From: Lachnospiraceae bacterium
Lineage (GTDB): Bacteria; Bacillota; Clostridia; Lachnospirales; Lachnospiraceae
Length of the DNA: 64,000 nucleotides
Direction of reading: 5' to 3'
Assembly: GCA_902363135.1 (NCBI GenBank)
Contig: CABIZF010000011.1
Location: 48,457-112,456, forward strand
This document shows positions 32,385 to 41,728 of this stretch, piece by piece. The position numbers and the translations under genes were made by a program. The notes under the pieces are model-generated. The model was not told where the DNA came from. It saw only the letters and a list, made by a program, of their open reading frames with translations, and ran no database searches. Position 1 is the first letter of the stretch, and each line of letters opens with the position of its first letter.

Positions 32385-33305
32385 ATGAAAAGAAAAATCG
32401 TAGCACTTATGCTGATCGGCTGCATGACAGCTTCTATGACAGCTTTTGCAGAGGAGAGTACAGAGGGGGCAACAGAAGGAGCAACGGAGGCAGGCACAGA
32501 GGCAGCCGCTGATTTCTCTGATGTAGAGACCGTAGCGGAGGGCAAACTGACTGTGGCGACGAGCCCGGATTTCGCACCGTACGAGTTCTATGCGATTGAT
32601 GAGGACGGTACACCGTCTCTGGCAGGCTTTGATATTGCGCTTGCCCAGTATATCGCAGATTACATGGGACTGGAGCTGGAAGTCGTTACCGTTGATTTCG
32701 ACGGCGTACTGACCGAGCTGCAGACCAAGTCCGTAGATCTTGGTATGGCAGGACTTTCCCCGGATCCGGCACGTGAAGCGATCATGGATTTCTCTGATAT
32801 TTACTATGAGGGCGGACAGTCTCTCGTTACTGTAAAGGATAATGCAGATAAGTACAACAGCTTTGATGCAGTCAACAATTCAGACGTATCGGTTGGTGCT
32901 CAGACGGGTTCCATTCAGTTAGATCTGGCAAATGAGAACACTCCGGATGCAGACATCATCTCTCTTCCGAAGGTAACGGATATCATTGCAGAGCTTCTTG
33001 CAGGCAAGCTGGATGCGGCTTATATTGAGACAGCAGTAGCAGAGAGTTACCAGAAGAATTATCCGGATCTGGAGATCGTGATGGATGTTCCTTATGATGT
33101 AAAGGGCTCTTCCATTGGCGTATGCAAGGATAATGAGGGTCTGATGAAAGCAGTCAATGCGGCAATCGCAGCTGCCAAGGAAGACGGTTCTCTTGAAGAT
33201 TTCATCGCTGAGGCGAATGCACTTGCAGCTGGCGAGAAGTATGAAGGTCTTCTCGATGACAATGGCGAGGTAGCGGAAGCTTCCACAGAGGCAGTTACCG
33301 AATAA
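32385..33305 (+). CDS. Amino-acid ABC transporter substrate-binding protein (SBP family 3)
   Basis: The 306-residue exported protein has signal MKRKIVALMLIGCMTASMTA. LIGC resembles a lipobox, but the hydrophobic run continues to AFA, so either lipoprotein or type I processing is possible. A Thr/Glu/Gly/Ala-rich segment (22-45) precedes the periplasmic-binding fold: LTVATSPDFAPYEF, LAGFDIALAQYIADYMGLEL, and GAQTGSIQ with a ligand-contacting Thr. The tail is again Ala/Ser/Thr/Glu-rich. Permease and ATPase genes follow. The ligand is probably a polar amino acid or cystine, not determinable here. AAGGAGGAAAAGGT precedes the ATG. Confidence 0.9.
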   Translation: MKRKIVALMLIGCMTASMTAFAEESTEGATEGATEAGTEAAADFSDVETVAEGKLTVATSPDFAPYEFYAIDEDGTPSLAGFDIALAQYIADYMGLELEVVTVDFDGVLTELQTKSVDLGMAGLSPDPAREAIMDFSDIYYEGGQSLVTVKDNADKYNSFDAVNNSDVSVGAQTGSIQLDLANENTPDADIISLPKVTDIIAELLAGKLDAAYIETAVAESYQKNYPDLEIVMDVPYDVKGSSIGVCKDNEGLMKAVNAAIAAAKEDGSLEDFIAEANALAAGEKYEGLLDDNGEVAEASTEAVTE

Positions 33306-33331
33306 TTATCATGTTGCATGATTTTCTAAAT

Positions 33332-33375
33332 AAAGAGCTGTTGCATTGTTTTGTGAGGTGCAGCAGCTTTTAAAA
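33332..33375 (+). terminator. Intercistronic stem between binding protein and permease
   Basis: AAAGAGCTGTTGCA pairs imperfectly with TGCAGCAGCTTTT, then AAAA. A leaky terminator or stabilising 3' stem here would give more binding protein than permease. Confidence 0.6.
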
Positions 33376-33384
33376 TGCTGATAC

Positions 33385-33438
33385 TGTTTGTAGAATTGCG
33401 GAGCTGCTTTGCAGCGGAGCAATTCGTAGGCATCAGTT
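33385..33438 (+). repeat. Family 1 fragment, subtype 2 (F)
   Basis: TGTTTGTAGAATTGC..GCAATTCGTAGGCATCAGTT matches the right third of copies A and B, containing the GAATTGC/GCAATTC stem. Left and middle parts are missing. It lies inside the ABC operon. Confidence 0.75.
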
Positions 33439-33470
33439 AGAACATCTTTTTAGAATGAAAGGGACAGAAG

Positions 33471-34256
33471 ATGGACAGTTTTATTCAAATCAGTAATTTT
33501 CCTAAAATTGCACCGTATGCGCAGCTGTTTCGGCAGGGACTTCTTGTCACAGTTCTCCTGTCGGCATTTACGGTCGCAATCGGATTTGTAATCGCGCTTT
33601 TGCTGGCGCTGATGCGTCTTTCAAATGTTCGCCCGTTTCGGTTCCTCGGACTGGATAAGGATGGCCATCAGAAGGAGGAAGGCGTACTTGCGGCGATCAG
33701 CCGGTTTAATCCACTCAGCTTTCTGGCAACGGCATATGTCGAAATTCTTCGTTCGACGCCGGTTATTGTACAAATCTTTATTATTTATTATGGTGTGTTT
33801 TCTGTGATAAAGCTGCCGTCCTTCCAGATGTTTGGCTTTATCAAATTTGACCGTTTCTTCCCGGGTGTCGTTGCACTTGGCATGAACTCCGGCGCATACC
33901 TGTGTGAAATCATCCGTTCCGGTATCCAGTCAATCGACGGCGGACAGACCGAGGCAGCACGTTCACTGGGACTTTCTCAGGTGCAGAATCTGCGCTATGT
34001 CATTTTCCCGCAGGCCCTGAAGAACATTCTTCCGGCAATTGCCAATGAGTTTGTAGTCATCATCAAAGAGTCTGCGATCACCTACACAATCGGTGTGCAG
34101 GATATCATGTTTGCGGTTAATGCGGTAAAGGGCGCGACCTTTATCATCATTGAGCCGCTGCTCGTGGCGACCGCCATTTATTTCTGCCTGTGCTTCCCGA
34201 CTTCGAAGCTGATCGCATATTTTGAAAGGAGAATGAGCCGTGGCGACAAGAGATAA
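33471..34256 (+). CDS. Amino-acid ABC transporter permease (HisM family)
   Basis: The 261-residue inner-membrane permease has about five helices. The conserved coupling EAA-type loop [22 protein letters not shown] (in part) lies near 160-182, and [21 protein letters not shown] follows. A short hydrophilic insert ([19 protein letters not shown]) sits between the first two helices. It overlaps the downstream ATPase gene by 17 bp, indicating translational coupling. Spacing from the binding-protein gene is 165 bp, filled by a stem-loop and repeat F. Confidence 0.92.
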   Translation: MDSFIQISNFPKIAPYAQLFRQGLLVTVLLSAFTVAIGFVIALLLALMRLSNVRPFRFLGLDKDGHQKEEGVLAAISRFNPLSFLATAYVEILRSTPVIVQIFIIYYGVFSVIKLPSFQMFGFIKFDRFFPGVVALGMNSGAYLCEIIRSGIQSIDGGQTEAARSLGLSQVQNLRYVIFPQALKNILPAIANEFVVIIKESAITYTIGVQDIMFAVNAVKGATFIIIEPLLVATAIYFCLCFPTSKLIAYFERRMSRGDKR

Positions 34257-35016
34257 GCTGATTCAGGTGACCGATTTAAAGAAGCATTATAAGATGGGTA
34301 CGATCAAGGCGCTCGATGGCGTGACGACGGATATTTACCGCGGAGATGTCATGGTTGTCATTGGTCCGTCCGGTTCCGGTAAATCGACATTTCTGCGCAG
34401 CCTTAATCTGCTGGAGGAGCCGACCGGAGGAGCGATCATCTTCGACGGTGTGGACATCACAAAGAAAAAGTACAAGGGTGTCGACGGAAAGACAGTAAAG
34501 CTGGACATTGATGCGCTGCGCCAGAAGATGGGAATGGTATTTCAGCATTTTAACCTGTTTCCGCACATGACTATTCTGGAGAATATGGTGCTTGCACCGA
34601 TGAAGGTAAAAGGCATAAGCCGTGCCGATGCAGAGCAGAAGGCATTGCAGCTGCTGGACCGTGTCGGTCTGAAGGACCGTGCGGATGCTTATCCGATCCA
34701 GCTCTCCGGAGGACAAAAGCAGCGAGTGGCGATCGTGCGCGCGTTGGCGATGGAGCCGGAAGTGATGCTGTTTGATGAGCCGACTTCTGCACTTGATCCG
34801 GAAATGGTAGGCGAAGTGCTTGATGTTATGAAAGAGCTGGCAAAAGAAGGTATGACAATGGTGTGCGTGACGCATGAGATGGGTTTTGCGCGTGAGGTTG
34901 GCAACCGTGTTCTTTTTATGGCAGACGGAAAGCTGCTGGAAGAGGGTACACCGGAGGAGATTTTTGAGCATCCGCAGCATCCGCGGCTGCAGGATTTCTT
35001 ATCGAAGGTATTATAA
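34240..35016 (+). CDS. Amino-acid ABC transporter ATP-binding protein
   Basis: The 258-residue ATPase drives the adjacent permease. Walker A is GPSGSGKST (about 42), Q-loop [11 protein letters not shown], signature [15 protein letters not shown], Walker [15 protein letters not shown] and H-loop [10 protein letters not shown]. It matches the GlnQ/HisP class. Start is GTG at 34240 with AAAGGAG upstream, inside the end of the permease gene. Confidence 0.94.
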   Translation: MATRDKLIQVTDLKKHYKMGTIKALDGVTTDIYRGDVMVVIGPSGSGKSTFLRSLNLLEEPTGGAIIFDGVDITKKKYKGVDGKTVKLDIDALRQKMGMVFQHFNLFPHMTILENMVLAPMKVKGISRADAEQKALQLLDRVGLKDRADAYPIQLSGGQKQRVAIVRALAMEPEVMLFDEPTSALDPEMVGEVLDVMKELAKEGMTMVCVTHEMGFAREVGNRVLFMADGKLLEEGTPEEIFEHPQHPRLQDFLSKVL

Positions 35017-35046
35017 GGATCAGGATCATAAGGAAGGAGAATCGAA

Positions 35047-36489
35047 GTGATACCGGAAAAGCAGGCAGCAATTGAGGCAATTGAGGCAAAACGGGATGTC
35101 ATTACAGACGTGGCAGACCATATATGGGAGTATGCGGAGCTTTCTCTGCAAGAGGAAAAATCCGCGGCTCTGTACTGTGAAGTACTGGAGCGAGAGGGAT
35201 TTCAGGTAGAAAAGGGAATCTGTGGGATTGAGACAGCATTTTCCGCGACCTATGGCAGCGGGAGACCGCTGATTGGAATTTTGGCGGAGTATGATGCGCT
35301 TTCCGGACTTTCTCAGAAGGCTGGCAGCCTGATACGTGAGGAGCTGGTACCGGGCGGCTGTGGACATGGCTGCGGGCACAATCTGCTCGGGGCAGGTGCG
35401 ATGGCTGCAGCGATCGGCATACGCGCGTATCTGAAGCAGAGCAAAATGCCGGGTACGGTCATATTCTATGGCTGTCCGGGAGAAGAAGGCGGAGCGGCGA
35501 AGGCGTTTATGGCAAGGGATGGTGTGTGGCGTAAGCTGGATGCAGCGCTGACCTGGCATCCGGAGGATATGAATGAGGTCGAGACCGGATCCTCCAACTC
35601 CTGTATCCAGGTACAGTATAAATTTACCGGAGTGGCCTCCCATGCTGCAGGAGCGCCGGAGAAGGGCCGCAGTGCACTGGATGCGGTCGAGCTGATGAAC
35701 ATCGGCGTACAGTTTTTGCGGGAACATATGAGTGACCGGGCGAGAATCCACTATGCCATCACCGATGCGGGCGGATGCAGCCCGAACGTGGTACAGCCGC
35801 GGGCAAGTGTGCTTTATATGGTGCGTTCCAATCACGTATCGGAAGCAGTAGAGCTGCAGGCACGGGTCGATCGGATTGCAGAAGGCGCGGCATTGATGAC
35901 AGATACGACGTTTGAACGGAAATTTATCGACGGTCTGGCAGATACGGTGACGAACCATACGCTGGAGAATGTGCTGTATGAGAACTTTGCGGCGCTTGGT
36001 GTTCCCTCCTATACAGAAGAGGAGCATGCCTATGCGGATGCACTGGCGAAGACCTATCCGGGCAGCGATGCACTTTCCGGTGTGGCGGCGAACAATGATC
36101 CGGTGCTGGCAGAAGAGGTGCGGCAGATGCGTGAACAGAACGGGCATGCGATGAATGCATTTCTTGCGCCGCTCTACCAGGGGGATGCGTTCAAGGCTGG
36201 CTCTACAGATGTCGGAGATGTCAGCTGGCTGACGCCGACGGCACAGATTCATGTTGCAGCATGGCCGAACGGCTGTCCGGGACACAGCTGGCAGAATGTC
36301 TCCTGTGACGGTACAGAGATCGGACATAAAGCGGCAGTACATGCGGGAAAGGTGCTGGCTGCAGCGGCGATTGATCTTTACCGGAATCCGGAGCTTTTAA
36401 AAGAAGCGCGGAAGGAATATGAGATTCGCACAAAAGAGGGTTATACCTGCCCGATTCCGGCGGATGCCGTACCGGTGATTCCGGACTGA
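35047..36489 (+). CDS. M20 family amidohydrolase (AbgB / aminoacylase-like)
   Basis: The 480-residue metallopeptidase-fold enzyme probably hydrolyses an N-acyl or aminobenzoyl amino acid in the cytoplasm. Metal-binding and catalytic motifs include LAEYDALSG, GCGHGCGHNLLGAGA (about 105), PGEEGG and LTWHPEDMNEV, and the lid domain has THFTG-like KFTGVASHAAGAPE. Start is GTG at 35047 after AAGGAAGGAGAA, 30 bp after the ABC ATPase gene. This fits import of a conjugated amino acid followed by its cleavage. Closest family by motif is AbgB, but the substrate is inferred. Confidence 0.85.
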   Translation: MIPEKQAAIEAIEAKRDVITDVADHIWEYAELSLQEEKSAALYCEVLEREGFQVEKGICGIETAFSATYGSGRPLIGILAEYDALSGLSQKAGSLIREELVPGGCGHGCGHNLLGAGAMAAAIGIRAYLKQSKMPGTVIFYGCPGEEGGAAKAFMARDGVWRKLDAALTWHPEDMNEVETGSSNSCIQVQYKFTGVASHAAGAPEKGRSALDAVELMNIGVQFLREHMSDRARIHYAITDAGGCSPNVVQPRASVLYMVRSNHVSEAVELQARVDRIAEGAALMTDTTFERKFIDGLADTVTNHTLENVLYENFAALGVPSYTEEEHAYADALAKTYPGSDALSGVAANNDPVLAEEVRQMREQNGHAMNAFLAPLYQGDAFKAGSTDVGDVSWLTPTAQIHVAAWPNGCPGHSWQNVSCDGTEIGHKAAVHAGKVLAAAAIDLYRNPELLKEARKEYEIRTKEGYTCPIPADAVPVIPD

Positions 36490-36606
36490 AGCTGAACGCT
36501 TTTGCCCGTTTTACCGGGCATACAGGAAACAGGTGGCAAAACAGGAAAAAATATGGTATGATAAGGGCGATCCTGTGCAGGAAGAAGCTGCGCTGGATGG
36601 CCCTTT

Positions 36607-36657
36607 TTAACCGAATCAAGCAAGTCCCCTGTATCAATTGCGCAGAGCAATAAACAG
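36607..36657 (+). repeat. Family 2 repeat copy upstream of lysozyme gene
   Basis: TTAACCGAATCAAGCAAGTC followed by a slightly decayed hairpin (CTGTATCAATTGC..GCAATAAACAG). A weak promoter-like TATGAT lies upstream near 36556. Confidence 0.7.
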
Positions 36658-36663
36658 TTTGTT

Positions 36664-36697
36664 GGGACTTGCTTCAATTGCGCAAAGCAATAAGCAG
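36664..36697 (+). repeat. Second, partial family 2 copy in tandem
   Basis: GGGACTTGCTTCAATTGCGC and AAAGCAATAAGCAG repeat the 3' half of the element directly after the copy at 36607. The two copies occupy much of the 293-bp gap. Confidence 0.65.
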
Positions 36698-36782
36698 AGG
36701 GAAGTTCTTGGGGCATTTATCGGGCAATTTCAGAAACCTGCAAAATCAGGCACCGGAAGAGTTTTTGGAAAAGGAGGATTTT

Positions 36783-38174
36783 ATGGAACACATACGGCAC
36801 GGTATCAAACGGATCGGCACATCCATACTGCTGCTTCTTCTGACGTTGCTTATGCTCCCGGCAGGGAGTGCACAGGCAGCGACGAAGATTAAGGGAATTG
36901 ATGTTTCACGCTGGCAGGGCAAGGTAGACTGGAAGAAGGTAAAGGCGAGCGGTGTGGAATTTGTCATGCTCGGAATCGGACGGTACCACAATGGCGTGCG
37001 CGTCCCGGATACGGAGTTTACCTATAACATTACAAATGCACTGGCAAATGGTATTCATGTTGGCGTATATCTCTATTCCGAGGCAGGTGATGTAAAGACC
37101 GCAAAGAAAGAGGCACAGTTTATGCTGGATATGATCGACGGCTATAAGATCAGCTATCCGGTGGCCTTTGACATCGAGGACGATGTACATCGAAAGATGA
37201 CGACGAAGCAGCGTACCGATATCACAATTGCATTTCTGGAGGAGATCGAAAAGGCGGGCTATTATCCGATGGTTTATGCGAGCCAGAGCTGGCTTGAATA
37301 TAGTCTTGATCTGACCCGTCTGACCAGGTATGACAAGTGGGTGGCACGATGGGCATCCTCGACCTCCTTTCGGCCGCTTTCTATGTGGCAGTATACAAAC
37401 AAAGGGAAAGTCAGCGGAATTACTACAAATGTGGATCTGGATTATTCCTATAAGGATTACACGAAAATCGTGACTCCGCGGACGCATGCCCTGACAAAGA
37501 CGGATACCGGAAGCAACGAGACGGAGAAACCTTCGGAGGACGTAAAAGTTCAGGAAGGCTGGAAGGCAAGCGGGAAAAAGTACTGGTATCAGAAGGCAGA
37601 CGGTACACGGGCAAAGAAGGGCTGGCTTACGGTCGGCGAAGATAAATTTTATCTGGATGCGAATGGCTATCGCGTAAGCGGCTGGAAGAAAATCGGCGGC
37701 CGTTATTATTACTTCGGTCAGAAAACAGGTGCGATGCAGACCGGCTGGCTGAAGCTTGGCAGCAAATACTATTATCTGAAGGCAGACGGTACACGGGCAA
37801 CCGGCTGGGTAAAGGTAAACGGAGGCCGCTATTATCTGGACAAGAAGGGCGTGCGGAAATACGGCTGGCTGACAGTTGGCAAAAAGAAGTACCTGCTCGG
37901 CACGAAGACCGGAAAGGCCTGCACGGGCTGGACAAAATATCGCGGTAAAATTTATTATTTCAGCACACAGACCGGACAGATGCGAAAAGGCTGGCTTACC
38001 TTTGGTGATAACAAATATTATACGAAAAGCAACGGGGTACGCGCGGCCGGCTGGACGAAGATCAAAGGAAAGTGGTATTATTTTAATAAAAAGAACGGTG
38101 TAATGAAAAAGAGCTGCAAAGTCGGAAAATACCGTTTTGATGGAAATGGTGTCTGCGCGAATTATAAGAAGTAA
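36783..38174 (+). CDS. Secreted GH25 lysozyme with C-terminal wall-binding repeats
   Basis: The 463-residue exported muramidase cleaves the MurNAc-GlcNAc bond of peptidoglycan. The signal segment SILLLLLTLLMLPAGSAQA precedes the GH25 domain (about 35-225). IKGIDVSRWQGKVDW carries the first catalytic Asp, and VAFDIEDDVH carries the DxE pair. After a short linker about eight or nine repeats of roughly 20 residues follow (GWLTVGEDKFYLDANG, GWKKIGGRYYYF and similar), the cell-wall/choline-binding type. The start at 36783 follows AAAAGGAGG. It may act in wall turnover or against competitors. It is monocistronic, with repeats upstream. Confidence 0.92.
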   Translation: MEHIRHGIKRIGTSILLLLLTLLMLPAGSAQAATKIKGIDVSRWQGKVDWKKVKASGVEFVMLGIGRYHNGVRVPDTEFTYNITNALANGIHVGVYLYSEAGDVKTAKKEAQFMLDMIDGYKISYPVAFDIEDDVHRKMTTKQRTDITIAFLEEIEKAGYYPMVYASQSWLEYSLDLTRLTRYDKWVARWASSTSFRPLSMWQYTNKGKVSGITTNVDLDYSYKDYTKIVTPRTHALTKTDTGSNETEKPSEDVKVQEGWKASGKKYWYQKADGTRAKKGWLTVGEDKFYLDANGYRVSGWKKIGGRYYYFGQKTGAMQTGWLKLGSKYYYLKADGTRATGWVKVNGGRYYLDKKGVRKYGWLTVGKKKYLLGTKTGKACTGWTKYRGKIYYFSTQTGQMRKGWLTFGDNKYYTKSNGVRAAGWTKIKGKWYYFNKKNGVMKKSCKVGKYRFDGNGVCANYKK

Positions 38175-38182
38175 ATGGGGCA

Positions 38183-38211
38183 TTGCGTTTCCAAAATAGC
38201 CGTGCTATAAT
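38183..38211 (+). promoter_or_regulatory. gpmI promoter
   Basis: TTGCGT (38183-38188), 17 bp, TATAAT (38206-38211), starting 8 bp after the lysozyme stop codon. Confidence 0.65.
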
Positions 38212-38293
38212 CGTAGCGGCAGAAAAACCGGCTGATGTTATGACAGCTTCTGGTTTTGCATAGAATACACAATATGGAATGAGGAGAAAAAAT

Positions 38294-39829
38294 ATGAAGA
38301 GACCAACGATTTTGATGATTCTCGATGGATATGGACTCAATGATAAGACAGAGGGTAATGCGATTGCGCAGGCGAAGACTCCGGTCATGGATGAGCTGAT
38401 GGCAAAATACCCGTTTGTACGGGGAAATGCGAGTGGACTGGCAGTCGGTCTGCCGGACGGACAGATGGGAAATTCTGAGGTCGGACATCTGAATATGGGC
38501 GCAGGCCGCATCGTATATCAGGATCTGACCAGAATTACAAAAGAGATTCAGGATGGTGATTTCTTTGAAAACGCAGAGCTGAAGCGTGCAATGGAAAACG
38601 CAAAGGAGCATGATACCGCGCTTCATCTTTACGGACTGCTTTCTGATGGCGGCGTACACAGCCACATCACACATCTTTATGCGCTGCTCGAGATGGCAAA
38701 GCGCTATGAGCTGAAGAAGGTTTATGTACATTGCTTCCTCGACGGAAGAGATACACCGCCGGAGTCCGGAAAGGATTATGTACAGGCACTGACAGATGAG
38801 ATGCAGAAGATCGGTATCGGCGAGATTGCGACTGTAAGCGGACGTTACTACGCAATGGATCGTGACAACCGCTGGGATCGTGTTGAAAAGGCATACCGTG
38901 CACTGACACTCGGTGAGGGTGAGCAGGCGGCATCCGGCGTAGAGGCAGTCGCAAATTCTTATGCGAACGGCGTGACGGATGAGTTTGTGCTTCCGACCGT
39001 TGTTATGAAGGATGGCAAGCCGACCGCAACCGTTGAGGATGGAGATTCTGTTATCTTCTTCAATTTCCGTCCGGATCGCGCAAGAGAGATCACCCGTACG
39101 TTCTGCTGTGATGACTTTGACGGCTTTGACCGCGGCGCGCGCAAGCAGGTTGTATATGTATGCTTTACTGAGTATGATGTGACGATCCCGAACAAATACA
39201 TTGCGTTCAGGAAGATCGCAATCACGAATACCTTTGGCGAGTATCTGGCTGCACATCACATGACACAGGCAAGAATCGCTGAGACAGAGAAATACGCACA
39301 TGTTACCTTTTTCTTCAATGGTGGCGTCGAGGCTCCGAACGAGGGAGAGGATCGGATTCTGGTCAAGTCCCCGAAGGTAGCGACCTATGACCTGCAGCCG
39401 GAGATGAGTGTGTATGAGGTATGCGACAAGGTCGTTGGCGCAATTACTTCCGGCAAGTATGATGTGATTATTACGAACTTTGCAAACCCGGATATGGTTG
39501 GACATACCGGAGTGATTCCGGCGGCGATCAAGGCGATTGAGGCAGTCGACGAATGCGTAGGCAAGGTCGTAGCGGCGGTGAAGAAAGTGGACGCTCAGAT
39601 GTTTATCTGTGCAGACCACGGCAATGCAGAGCAGATGATTGACTACACGACCGGCGAGCCGTTTACTGCTCATACGACCAATCAGGTTCCGTTCATCCTT
39701 GTAAATGCAGATCCGCAGTACAAGCTGCGTGAGGGCGGCCGCCTGGCAGACATCATCCCGACTCTGATCGAGCTGATGGGCATGGAGCAGCCAAAAGAGA
39801 TGACAGGAGAAAGCCTGCTTGTAAAATAG
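38294..39829 (+). CDS. gpmI: 2,3-bisphosphoglycerate-independent phosphoglycerate mutase
   Basis: The 511-residue Mn2+-dependent glycolytic enzyme interconverts 3- and 2-phosphoglycerate. The first metal Asp is in LMILDGYG and the phosphorylated Ser is in GNSEVGHLNMGAGR (about residue 62). HCFLDGRDTPP, FFNFRPDRARE and FICADHGNAEQM complete the metal and substrate sites. The start at 38294 follows GAGGAG. Enolase, the next glycolytic enzyme, is 5 kb downstream but in a separate transcript. A strong terminator follows. Confidence 0.96.
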   Translation: MKRPTILMILDGYGLNDKTEGNAIAQAKTPVMDELMAKYPFVRGNASGLAVGLPDGQMGNSEVGHLNMGAGRIVYQDLTRITKEIQDGDFFENAELKRAMENAKEHDTALHLYGLLSDGGVHSHITHLYALLEMAKRYELKKVYVHCFLDGRDTPPESGKDYVQALTDEMQKIGIGEIATVSGRYYAMDRDNRWDRVEKAYRALTLGEGEQAASGVEAVANSYANGVTDEFVLPTVVMKDGKPTATVEDGDSVIFFNFRPDRAREITRTFCCDDFDGFDRGARKQVVYVCFTEYDVTIPNKYIAFRKIAITNTFGEYLAAHHMTQARIAETEKYAHVTFFFNGGVEAPNEGEDRILVKSPKVATYDLQPEMSVYEVCDKVVGAITSGKYDVIITNFANPDMVGHTGVIPAAIKAIEAVDECVGKVVAAVKKVDAQMFICADHGNAEQMIDYTTGEPFTAHTTNQVPFILVNADPQYKLREGGRLADIIPTLIELMGMEQPKEMTGESLLVK

Positions 39830-39840
39830 CAATGTAATGA

Positions 39841-39888
39841 AAACCATGAGTCATGCAATGAGTTATTGCATTTCTCATGGTTTTTTTT
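39841..39888 (+). terminator. gpmI terminator
   Basis: AAACCATGAG..ATGCAAT/ATTGCAT..CTCATGGTTT forms a long stem followed by eight T. Confidence 0.9.
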
Positions 39889-40011
39889 CGCAAAAATAGA
39901 TTTCGATTCATCCTTACTTTTTACACTTTAATTTCACAGTTTTGACACAAAAGTTCCGTATAGTGATAGAAGGCAAAAGAAAAATGAGAAAACCAGAAAG
40001 GGGATTTTTAT

Positions 40012-41565
40012 ATGCGAAATAAAGATAAAAAGCCAAATGCATGGAAGCGTTACGGCGCGATCGCTATGGCGGGGGTGGTACTGCTCGGAGCATCTGCAGT
40101 ATCCGGGAAAAATTATCCGGCTTCTGTACAGGCGGAGGAGACTGAGACACGGATCACGCTGAATATGGCAGATGATGACAGCAGTGATGCAAAGAATACA
40201 GCTTCCGAAGAAACGGAGACAGAGGCGGAGACAGAAAAACGAATTACATTAAATGTCGCTGATGATGAAAAGCCGGGCAGCGAGGAAGAGACGGAAGCCA
40301 AGACAGAGCCGGCTGCGGAAGCCGAGACCGATGATGAGACAGAGACAGAGGTTCAGACGGAAACAGAGACAAAAGAAACATATGCGTCGATTGAGGGCGC
40401 AAAGTCGGTATCAGACGGAATCGTGACGACAGATGTCTCCGCAGTTGTAGAAAACTGTATGCCGTCCATCGTTGCTATTACCGGAAAGTCTGTAGAGGAT
40501 ATTGAGACTTATTACTACGGGACACAGGAGTATGAGGCAGAGAGCGCAGCTTCCGGAATCATCATTGCTCAGAACGATGACGAGCTGCTGATCGCGACGA
40601 ACAGCCATGTTGTGGCAGATACAAGCGATCTGAATGTCTGCTTCAGTGCAGAGGCGGATGATACCGATGATCTGGTCGCTCCGGCGAAGATCAAGGGTAT
40701 GGATAAGGACAATGAGCTGGCCGTTATCGCTGTACAGCTCTCTGATATTCCGGAGGCTGTGCGGAGCCAGCTGCGGATCGCAAAGATTGGCGATTCGGAT
40801 GCATTGAAGGTCGGCCAGGCAGCGATTGCGATCGGAAATGCACTTGGCTATGGACAGAGCGTGACGAGCGGTATTATCAGTGCGCTGAACCGTGAGATTA
40901 CGATTGACAATTTTTCCAAGCCGGTCATCATGACCGATGCGGCGATCAATTTTGGCAACAGCGGCGGTGCGCTGCTCAATGCGAATGGAGAAGTCATCGG
41001 GATTAATGTGGCAAAGGAGGCAGGCCAGTCCTCAGAAAGCATGGGATATTCGATTCCGATCAATACAGCGGTTCCGATCCTGAAGGAGCTGGTAAACCGT
41101 GAGACGAGAGATAAGCTCTCCAACAGCGAGAGAGGCTACATCGGTGCTACGGTTGTAGATGTATCCGACGATGCAAAGGATCTTTACGATATTCCGCAGG
41201 GTGCGTTTGTCTATGAGGTATCCGAGGGATCTGCAGCAGAGCAGGCAGGGATTCATAAAGGTGATATCATCACAAAATTTGAGGGCATCAGCGTGACGGA
41301 CAAGGAAGATCTGATTGATCAGATGAGCTATTATAAGGTCGGGGAGACGGTTACTCTGGAGGTTCAGACTGCGACAAACGGAAGCTATGAGGCACGTGAG
41401 GTAGAGGTTACGCTGCAGCAGGGAGCAGCATCTGCGACAGACGACTTCGGCCAGAGCCAGCAGCCGGACGGCAGTGACAGCTGGGGCAATCAGGATGACC
41501 AGGGCGAGCTGCCGGAGAATCCGTTTGCAGATGGCGGGCTGTACGAGGGCAACGGCACCTTTTAA
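40012..41565 (+). CDS. HtrA/DegP-like membrane-anchored serine protease with PDZ domain
   Basis: The 517-residue protein has a basic N-terminus, one helix (AIAMAGVVLLGASAVSG), and a roughly 100-residue Thr/Glu/Ala-rich linker with two copies of RITLN.AD. A trypsin-like domain follows (about 140-355): His in ATNSHVVAD, Asp in DKDNELAVI, Ser in NFGNSGGALLN. One PDZ domain (about 370-465) has GAFVYEVSEGSAAEQAGIHKGDII (in part). The family degrades misfolded exported proteins. The C-terminus is Gln/Asp/Gly-rich. AAAGGGG precedes the ATG. Promoter boxes upstream are not clear. Confidence 0.9.
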   Translation: MRNKDKKPNAWKRYGAIAMAGVVLLGASAVSGKNYPASVQAEETETRITLNMADDDSSDAKNTASEETETEAETEKRITLNVADDEKPGSEEETEAKTEPAAEAETDDETETEVQTETETKETYASIEGAKSVSDGIVTTDVSAVVENCMPSIVAITGKSVEDIETYYYGTQEYEAESAASGIIIAQNDDELLIATNSHVVADTSDLNVCFSAEADDTDDLVAPAKIKGMDKDNELAVIAVQLSDIPEAVRSQLRIAKIGDSDALKVGQAAIAIGNALGYGQSVTSGIISALNREITIDNFSKPVIMTDAAINFGNSGGALLNANGEVIGINVAKEAGQSSESMGYSIPINTAVPILKELVNRETRDKLSNSERGYIGATVVDVSDDAKDLYDIPQGAFVYEVSEGSAAEQAGIHKGDIITKFEGISVTDKEDLIDQMSYYKVGETVTLEVQTATNGSYEAREVEVTLQQGAASATDDFGQSQQPDGSDSWGNQDDQGELPENPFADGGLYEGNGTF

Positions 41566-41610
41566 CTCTAATGAACGTAATAAAAACTTAACAATTTTGT
41601 AAAAAACAGG

Positions 41611-41639
41611 TTGCAGGTTTGTAAAACATCATGTATAAT
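41611..41639 (+). promoter_or_regulatory. Promoter of the first Ig-like secreted protein
   Basis: TTGCAG (41611-41616), 17 bp, TATAAT (41634-41639). Confidence 0.6.
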
Positions 41640-41728
41640 CCAAGACAGAAGCAATGCGTAGACCGGAATGTATGGAACAAAAATTCGGACAGACGCAGAT
41701 GACAGCAGTATGGAAGGAGTGTACAAGG

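Noticed and set aside
35026-36342. Minus-strand frame of 438 codons opposite the M20 amidohydrolase
   Set aside because: Composition of an antisense shadow, no ribosome site, and the plus-strand gene has complete metal motifs.
38162-39847. Long minus-strand open frame (561 codons) opposite gpmI
   Set aside because: It mirrors a complete, motif-rich gpmI gene, its product is rich in Cys, His, Arg and Ile without any domain, and it has no ribosome site.
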